From Mycolicibacterium neworleansense (GTDB lineage: Bacteria; Actinomycetota; Actinomycetes; Mycobacteriales; Mycobacteriaceae), in contig NZ_CWKH01000001.1 of NCBI RefSeq assembly GCF_001245615.1, positions 1,736,001-1,800,000 of the forward strand: 64,000 nt of DNA, in the 5' to 3' direction. Below are positions 58,961 to 64,000 of the stretch, in pieces (the first letter of the stretch is position 1; each line of letters opens with the position of its first letter). Both the position numbers and the translations under genes were made by a program. The notes beneath the pieces were generated by a model, which made no database searches, was not told where the DNA came from, and saw nothing but the letters and a program-made list of their open reading frames with translations.

Positions 58961-59908
58961 ATGCCGCTCAGTACCCGGATGCCCGAGCTGGCAGCGTTCG
59001 AGGTGCTGCTGGCGATCGCGCGGACCGGCAGCCTCGGAGCCGCCGGGCGTGAGCTGGGTCTCACCCAGCAGGCGGTGTCTGCCCGGCTGGCCTCCATCGA
59101 ATCGCAGACCGGAGTGAGGCTGGTGCAGCGCAGCCCCCGCGGATCACGGCTGACCGCCGCCGGCGCGGTGGTCGCCGAGTGGGCCGACCAATTGCTCGAT
59201 GTGGCAGGACGCGTCGACGCCGGGCTGGCCGCGATGCGCAGCGAAAGCCACAGCCGGATCACCGTCGCGGCGAGTCTGACCATCGCCGAGCAACTCATGC
59301 CGAGGTGGCTGGTATCCCTGCAGGCTGAAGCGGCACGCCGCAATACGGTGGCTCCCCAGGTCATCCTCACCGCAGCCAACAGCGATCAGGTGATCGCCGC
59401 GGTGCACGACGGCTCCGCCGACCTCGGTTTCATCGAATCCCCCGGTACGCCGGCCGGTTTGCACAGCCGGGTGATCGCCCATGACGAACTGGTCACCGTG
59501 GTGCCCCCGGGGCACAAGTGGGCCCGCCGATCGGCCCCCGTCGACCCCGGCGAACTGAACGCTACCGCCCTGGTGTCCCGGGAAACCGGTTCGGGCACAA
59601 GGGAAGCCCTCAGCTCTGCGCTGCGGGGCGCACTGGGACAGTCGAGCCGGCAGGCCGACCCGGTGATCGAATTGTCCTCGGCGGCCGCGATGCGCGCGGC
59701 GGTACTGGCCGGCGCCGGGCCGGCCGTGATGAGCCGGCTTGCCGTCGAAGACGACCTCACCCTGGGCCGGTTGCGGGAAATACCCGTCGCCGGGCTGGAT
59801 CTGCGCCGCGAGTTGCGCGCCATCTGGTCGGGTGGCCGCACGCCGCCGGCCGGTGCGGTACGCGAGCTGCTCAGCCACATCGCCTCGAACAACCATCGCC
59901 GAGAGTGA
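58961..59908 (+). CDS. LysR-family transcriptional regulator
   Basis: 315 aa. HTH at residues ~10-65 (ARTGSLGAAGRELGLTQQAVSARLASIE), then an effector domain (ITVAASLTIAEQLMPRWLVSLQ, LGFIESPG). ATG 58961 is followed closely by a second Met codon. It converges on the TDT transporter gene, which is its most likely target by proximity; LysR/TDT pairing is common but the regulon is inference. Confidence 0.88.
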   Translation: MPLSTRMPELAAFEVLLAIARTGSLGAAGRELGLTQQAVSARLASIESQTGVRLVQRSPRGSRLTAAGAVVAEWADQLLDVAGRVDAGLAAMRSESHSRITVAASLTIAEQLMPRWLVSLQAEAARRNTVAPQVILTAANSDQVIAAVHDGSADLGFIESPGTPAGLHSRVIAHDELVTVVPPGHKWARRSAPVDPGELNATALVSRETGSGTREALSSALRGALGQSSRQADPVIELSSAAAMRAAVLAGAGPAVMSRLAVEDDLTLGRLREIPVAGLDLRRELRAIWSGGRTPPAGAVRELLSHIASNNHRRE

Positions 59909-59972
59909 CGCAAAGGTCGTTTCCACACCGGGTTGACGACCATGACGTCGCACTCGACGCGAGCGCCGAGCC

Positions 59973-61133
59973 TCAGCCGCGCAGCAGCCGGCCGGACCGC
60001 ACACCGCGCACGGTGTTGGTGGCGACCGTCGCCCATGCGCCGAGCAACAACACGTACAACGCGACCGCCAGCCAGGAGATCGCCACCGCACCCGTGGCCG
60101 CACCCAACGCGGACGCACCCGTCACGCAGGTACCCACCGGAAAGGTGAAGCTCCACCAGGTCAGGCTGAACGACAACCCGCGCCGCGCGGCGTGCACGGT
60201 CAGTGCCGCGGCGAGGCAGAACACGAAGGCCCCGAATCCACCCATCACCAGGCCGTAGACGATGCCGAAGGCATGTAGCGCCGACACCGTCGCAGCATCG
60301 GCGAGCACCGAACCCGCATGCGAGGCCAGCAGATTGGCGGCGGTGATCGACTGACCGACGACACCGAGCACGATCCACACCGTGGGAATCGCCTGCACCT
60401 GGCTGAACCCGCCGTGCATCAGGCGTGAGTACACCATCGTGGTGGTGATCAGGCCGGCCAGCAGGCTCAAGCCGAACATCGCGTAGCAAGCCACCAGCAA
60501 GGTCGTCCCCGCCTGCCCCGGCCCGAGGTGTGACAGCAGCAGGGCGCCGGTGGAGGCCGACACCATGGGTGACACCACCGGCATCATCCAGGCCGGGACC
60601 GCCTCCACATCGGTGTGGTCCTCACGGGTGATCATCGCGAACGGAAGCCACAGGGCGACAACCAAACCCAGCACAGTACCGGCGGTCCACAGCACCACGT
60701 CCACGGCCAGCGCGGCCGACGGGCCGATGATCGGAGGCCCGAGCAGCAGCGCGCCCGCGCCGACCGTGAGCAGCGCCATGGCCGGGGCTCCGTAGAACTG
60801 ACCCACCACCTGGTGCGCGGCATAGGCTTTCGCCTGGTCGCGGTGCCGGATCCAATGCGTGGCGAACGCCGCGGCGAGAACCACCAACACCGTGCCGGCC
60901 AAAATCCATACCGCAGTGGCGAATTCGTGCAATCCCGGCAGGTGCAGCGGCAGGGTGGCCGCGGCAGTCGCGACGATTCCGGTGCCCATCACCGAGGCGA
61001 ACCAGTTCGGCGTGATGTGCCGGAAGGCCGAACCCGCACTGTCCAATTCGGCCAGCAGGGCGGTGTGGAACGGCCTCTGCGCCGTATAGGCGGCTGCGTA
61101 GGTGGTCACCTCACCAATGGTGGTGCGCTGCAC
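59973..61133 (-). CDS. TDT-family transporter (tellurite-resistance/dicarboxylate type)
   Basis: 386 aa, about ten hydrophobic segments. The SLAC1/TehA-type fold is indicated by PNWFASVMGTGIVATAAAT at the first helix and by repeated Ser/Gly/Pro-rich helices (SFTFPVGTCVTGASALGAAT). Family members are anion or dicarboxylate channels and transporters. Convergent with a LysR gene, 64 bases apart. Confidence 0.85.
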   Translation of the reverse strand: MQRTTIGEVTTYAAAYTAQRPFHTALLAELDSAGSAFRHITPNWFASVMGTGIVATAAATLPLHLPGLHEFATAVWILAGTVLVVLAAAFATHWIRHRDQAKAYAAHQVVGQFYGAPAMALLTVGAGALLLGPPIIGPSAALAVDVVLWTAGTVLGLVVALWLPFAMITREDHTDVEAVPAWMMPVVSPMVSASTGALLLSHLGPGQAGTTLLVACYAMFGLSLLAGLITTTMVYSRLMHGGFSQVQAIPTVWIVLGVVGQSITAANLLASHAGSVLADAATVSALHAFGIVYGLVMGGFGAFVFCLAAALTVHAARRGLSFSLTWWSFTFPVGTCVTGASALGAATGAVAISWLAVALYVLLLGAWATVATNTVRGVRSGRLLRG

Positions 61134-61185
61134 CGGTCACCGGTAGGCGCCACAATGTTGTGGGGTCACAAGCCACGTTTGTGGC

Positions 61186-62439
61186 TCAGACGTAGCGGTT
61201 ACGCCCGGCCAGCGCACCGGCCACCATCTGCACCAGGTAGACCACCAGCACCATGACAAACGGCGCAGTCCAGCCGGCGGTCATGTCGTGGAGCAGGCCG
61301 AACGAGAACGGGCCCACACCGGCGAGCAGATAGCCGAAGCCCTGCGCCATCCCGGACAGCCGCGCGGTGTCCTCGGCATTGCGTGCCCGCAGCGCGATCA
61401 CCGTGAGCGCCAGAGAGAACACGCTCATCCCGATGCCGACGAAGAAGCTCCACAACAGCGGCGCCGCACCCGGATTGACCAGCAGGCCGATCATGCCGAC
61501 CATCCCGATCACGCCGAGTCCGACGATCCATCCGCTCTGGTTCTTCTGCTTGGCGGCCAGCGGCGGCACGATCAGGCTGATCGGCACCGCGAGGATCGAC
61601 ACCAGCCCCAGCAGCAGCCCGGCGTCGGTCTTGCTGACCCCGCTGTCGATGAACACCTCGGGCAGCCAGCCCATCACGACGTAGGCCAGGAACGACTGGC
61701 AGCCGAAGAACAACGTGATCGTCCAGGCCAGCGGGCTACGCAGCAGGGACCGTCCAGATCCATCCGAGGTCGCCGCCTCGGTGCGGGCCTGGCTGATACC
61801 CCGAGCGCCCACCACCCAGAACAGCAGCGCGACGATGGCGACCAACGCCCAGGAACTCAGCGCCCCGCGCCAGCCGCCGAGCAGCGGCTCCAGCGGCGGA
61901 GTGACCGCGGAGCCGAGTGCCCCGCCGCCCTGCAGGGCCGCGGTGTACACACCGGTCATCAGACCGATCTGAGCCGGGAAGGAGCCCTTGATCACCACCG
62001 GGATGAGCACGTTGACCAGCGCGATGCCTCCCGTGGCCACCAGCGTTCCGCCGATCACCACATACGGGCCGTCCAACACCCGCACGACCAGGCCGATGCT
62101 CAGGATCACCAGGGCGACCGAGATAGCCCGGCCCAACCCGATCCGGCGGGCCAACCACGGCGCCGTCAGACCCGCCGCGGCAAAGCACAGTCCCGGCAGG
62201 GTGGTCAGCACACCGGCCCAGACTGCCGAGGCGCCGAGCGATTCACGCATCTCTCCGAGTACCGGTCCGATGCTGGTGATCGCCGGACGCAGGTTCAGTG
62301 CGGTCAGGATCACCGCCACGACCAGCAGGGCCCCGCCCGCCGCCATCGTCCCGGGACGGACCTCTACGGCACCGTCCAGCTCGAGCTCCAGATCGTGCTC
62401 GTAACCGTTCAGGGATTCGTTGCGCAGGGACCGACTCAC
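61186..62439 (-). CDS. CynX/NimT-type MFS transporter
   Basis: 417 aa, twelve predicted membrane segments. The N-terminal NLRPAITSIGPVLGEMRESLG motif and the conserved LTTLPGLCFAAAGLTAPWLARRIG are typical of the CynX/NimT (cyanate, 2-nitroimidazole) branch. Substrate unknown. Divergent from a GntR regulator across a 47-base gap with an inverted repeat. Confidence 0.88.
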   Translation of the reverse strand: MSRSLRNESLNGYEHDLELELDGAVEVRPGTMAAGGALLVVAVILTALNLRPAITSIGPVLGEMRESLGASAVWAGVLTTLPGLCFAAAGLTAPWLARRIGLGRAISVALVILSIGLVVRVLDGPYVVIGGTLVATGGIALVNVLIPVVIKGSFPAQIGLMTGVYTAALQGGGALGSAVTPPLEPLLGGWRGALSSWALVAIVALLFWVVGARGISQARTEAATSDGSGRSLLRSPLAWTITLFFGCQSFLAYVVMGWLPEVFIDSGVSKTDAGLLLGLVSILAVPISLIVPPLAAKQKNQSGWIVGLGVIGMVGMIGLLVNPGAAPLLWSFFVGIGMSVFSLALTVIALRARNAEDTARLSGMAQGFGYLLAGVGPFSFGLLHDMTAGWTAPFVMVLVVYLVQMVAGALAGRNRYV

Positions 62440-62456
62440 CCGGCTATAGTGCCATA

Positions 62457-62473
62457 CATCCCATGATTGGATG
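62457..62473. promoter_or_regulatory. Inverted repeat, candidate GntR operator
   Basis: CATCC-CATGATT-GGATG lies in the short gap between the divergent MFS and GntR genes and would cover both promoters. Size fits a GntR/FadR site. Confidence 0.45.
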
Positions 62474-62486
62474 AAAGGACTTCAGC

Positions 62487-63149
62487 GTGCCGCTCGCCAC
62501 AACGCGACGCACCGGCCTGGTCGACCAGGTCATCGAGCAGCTGCGCAGCCTGGTCACCTCCGGCGAGTGGCCGGTCGACAGCCGCATCCCCACCGAGCCC
62601 GAGTTGGTCGAGGCGCTCGGCGTAGGGCGCAACACCGTGCGCGAAGCGATCCGGGCGTTGGCCCACAACGGCATCTTCGAAGTACGACAGGGGGCCGGCA
62701 CTTACGTGCGCGCCACCAGCGAGGTATCGGGCGCACTGCGCCGGCTCTGCGGAACCGAGCTGCGCGATGTACTCCAGGTCCGGCGCTGCCTCGAAGTGGA
62801 GGGGGCCCGCCTGGCCGCCGCCGCACGCACCGAGGCAGACCTCGCCGAACTACGCGCCCACCTGGCCCACACCGATACCACCGACCACGCGGAGTTCACC
62901 CGTTCCGACACCGAGTTCCACCTGGCCGTCGTCCGGGCATCACACAACCCGGTACTGATCGAGATCTACCGCGGGCTGCTCGAGATGATCACCGCCAGCG
63001 TCGCGACCATGAGCGCCGCGCCCGGCGGCATGTTCCCGCACGACGAGCTGGTCGAGGCCATCGCCGCCGGCGATGTGGAGCGCGCCGGCCGCGAGGCCGC
63101 GGGCTTCCTCGACGAGCTCCTGGCCAGGACGCCGGCGCCGGACTGCTGA
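62487..63149 (+). CDS. GntR-family (FadR/FCD) transcriptional regulator
   Basis: 220 aa. Winged HTH PVDSRIPTEPELVEALGVGR and NTVREAIRALAHNGIFEVRQ; C-terminal FCD domain with metal-binding His pattern (SDTEFHLAVVRASHNPV). GTG 62487 follows GAAAGGA. Probably controls the divergent MFS gene in response to a small acid. Confidence 0.9.
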   Translation: MPLATTRRTGLVDQVIEQLRSLVTSGEWPVDSRIPTEPELVEALGVGRNTVREAIRALAHNGIFEVRQGAGTYVRATSEVSGALRRLCGTELRDVLQVRRCLEVEGARLAAAARTEADLAELRAHLAHTDTTDHAEFTRSDTEFHLAVVRASHNPVLIEIYRGLLEMITASVATMSAAPGGMFPHDELVEAIAAGDVERAGREAAGFLDELLARTPAPDC

Positions 63150-63159
63150 CGTCCCGAAC

Positions 63160-64000
63160 CTAGAACGGCGCGTCCTCCATGCGCGCCCGGGTCAGCGGCA
63201 GCCGCAACAACAGCCGTGCTCCGCCGAGTGGACTTTCCGTCAAAGCAGCTGTGCCGCCGTGCAATTCAGCCTGCTGAGCAACAAGGGCCAGACCCAGACC
63301 CGACCCCGACCGCGACGCGGTCGACCCGCGGGCGAACCGCTCGAACACCTCGGCCCGTTCAGCCTCGGGTACGCCAGAACCGTTGTCGTCCACCACGATC
63401 TGCACGTCGTCGGCCGAACTGACCGCACTGAGCCGGATTTCGGTGGCACCACCGTGCTTGACCGCGTTGGCGATCGCGTTGTCGATCACCAGGCGCAGGC
63501 CGGCAGGCATACCGAGCATCAACACCGTCGGCGACGGCATCAGGGTGGCCCGCAAGCCCGGATAGGTGCGCAGCGCGTCGTGCGCCGCGCGGTCGAGCAG
63601 CTCGGTGACATCCATCGGCACGAAATCCTCGACCGTGGTCAGCTCCCCCTGCGCCAACCGCTCCAGGGCGGTCAGGGTGCCCTCGATCCGGCTCTGCGTA
63701 CGCAGCACATCGCCGATCACCTCCTGCCGCTGCTCGGCAGTCATGTCGAGGGTGGACAGCACTTCCAGGTTGGTGCGCATCGCGGTCAGTGGGGTGCGCA
63801 ATTCATGGGAGGCCACCGCGGCGAAATCGCGGGCCGACTCGAGCGCGGCCTTGGTGCGCTCCTGTTCATTTCCGATGCGCGCGAGCATGCCCTCGACCGC
63901 TTCGGCGATCTGCACGGCCTCGCGGACACCGCGCACCTGCACCTCGTCGGGCTTGGACTGGGCGTTGATGGCGCGGGCCTGCTGAGCCAGCAGGCGGAAC
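63160..64000 (-). CDS. prrB: Two-component sensor histidine kinase PrrB-like (C-terminal part)
   Basis: The gene runs off the right edge; its last ~280 residues are visible. Order: end of HAMP-type linker, phospho-acceptor H box SHELRTPLTAMRTNLEVL, TQSRIEGTLTALERLAQGEL, N box DNAIANAVKHGG, G1 DDNGSGVP, and G2 SGLGLALVAQQ. The run of motifs, especially ERLAQGEL and SRSGSGLGLALVAQQAELHGG, resembles mycobacterial PrrB closely. It would signal to PrrA, which is expected to lie beyond the edge. Confidence 0.85.
   Translation of the reverse strand, partial: FRLLAQQARAINAQSKPDEVQVRGVREAVQIAEAVEGMLARIGNEQERTKAALESARDFAAVASHELRTPLTAMRTNLEVLSTLDMTAEQRQEVIGDVLRTQSRIEGTLTALERLAQGELTTVEDFVPMDVTELLDRAAHDALRTYPGLRATLMPSPTVLMLGMPAGLRLVIDNAIANAVKHGGATEIRLSAVSSADDVQIVVDDNGSGVPEAERAEVFERFARGSTASRSGSGLGLALVAQQAELHGGTAALTESPLGGARLLLRLPLTRARMEDAPF

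Noticed and set aside
1..64000. CRISPR arrays, insertion sequences and rRNA genes
   Set aside because: No regularly spaced repeats, no transposase-like frame with terminal inverted repeats and no rRNA segment were seen.

Overview
The window looks like chromosomal DNA of a mycobacterium, most likely a rapid-growing Mycolicibacterium-type species. It is uniformly GC-rich. It carries a PPE protein, WXG100/ESX-type proteins, a PrrB-like sensor kinase at the right edge, and a tRNA-Gly/Cys/Val cluster. The species assignment is inference; the gene families are read from the sequence.

Left part (1-19 kb): two FMN-dependent monooxygenases (one cut by the window edge) are divergent from an oligopeptide/nickel-type ABC importer and a DszC/SfnB-like flavoprotein. 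A nitroreductase, an aldo/keto reductase and a TauD-type dioxygenase follow on the other strand. This looks like a scavenging set for organosulfur or related xenobiotic compounds. Next come a LysR regulator, a decayed ketopantoate-reductase tail, a cytochrome P450, a polysaccharide-deacetylase-fold enzyme with a divergent MerR regulator, a DUF302 protein and a thioredoxin sharing a CsoR/CstR-like palindrome, a TVP38 membrane protein and Tex.

Middle left (19-26.5 kb): a tRNA-Gly, tRNA-Cys, tRNA-Val cluster is followed by an accessory stretch. It holds a phage-type orphan, a three-gene ESX cassette (WXG100 partner, 461-aa secreted candidate, small membrane protein as possible immunity protein), a Cys-rich orphan and a membrane protein kinase that has lost its catalytic lysine and metal-binding asparagine. 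A second full copy of tRNA-Gly with its promoter (143-bp direct repeat, 3 mismatches) closes this stretch.

Central region (26.5-51.7 kb): the most unusual content is a co-directional locus of about 24 kb, minus strand, encoding a contractile phage-tail-like injection system without any capsid, terminase or lysis genes. In transcription order it has a SARP/BTAD regulator, a terminator, a small protein, tail sheath, tail tube, a proline-rich 352-aa protein, a hub-type protein, a VgrG/gp5-like spike, a PAAR tip, a gp25 wedge, a gpJ-like and a gpI-like baseplate protein, a fibre-type protein, two related coiled-coil proteins with a shared motif, two unrecognised proteins, a 1093-aa helical protein (tape-measure candidate), and a 1931-aa protein with Rhs/YD repeats and an HELVH zincin motif. 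That last gene runs 9 bp into the second tRNA-Gly. No AAA+ ATPase, usual in extracellular contractile injection systems, is present.

Right part (51.7-64 kb): a membrane alpha/beta-hydrolase; a TetR regulator and heme oxygenase with a 13-bp inverted repeat between them; an IdeR-like iron box before a PPE gene that is frameshifted in its 3' third; a membrane protein; a DAHP synthase with an aromatic leader peptide (Ser-Tyr-Trp-Arg-Phe) and attenuator hairpins; a LysR regulator; a TDT transporter; a CynX/NimT-type MFS transporter divergent from a GntR/FCD regulator; and PrrB.
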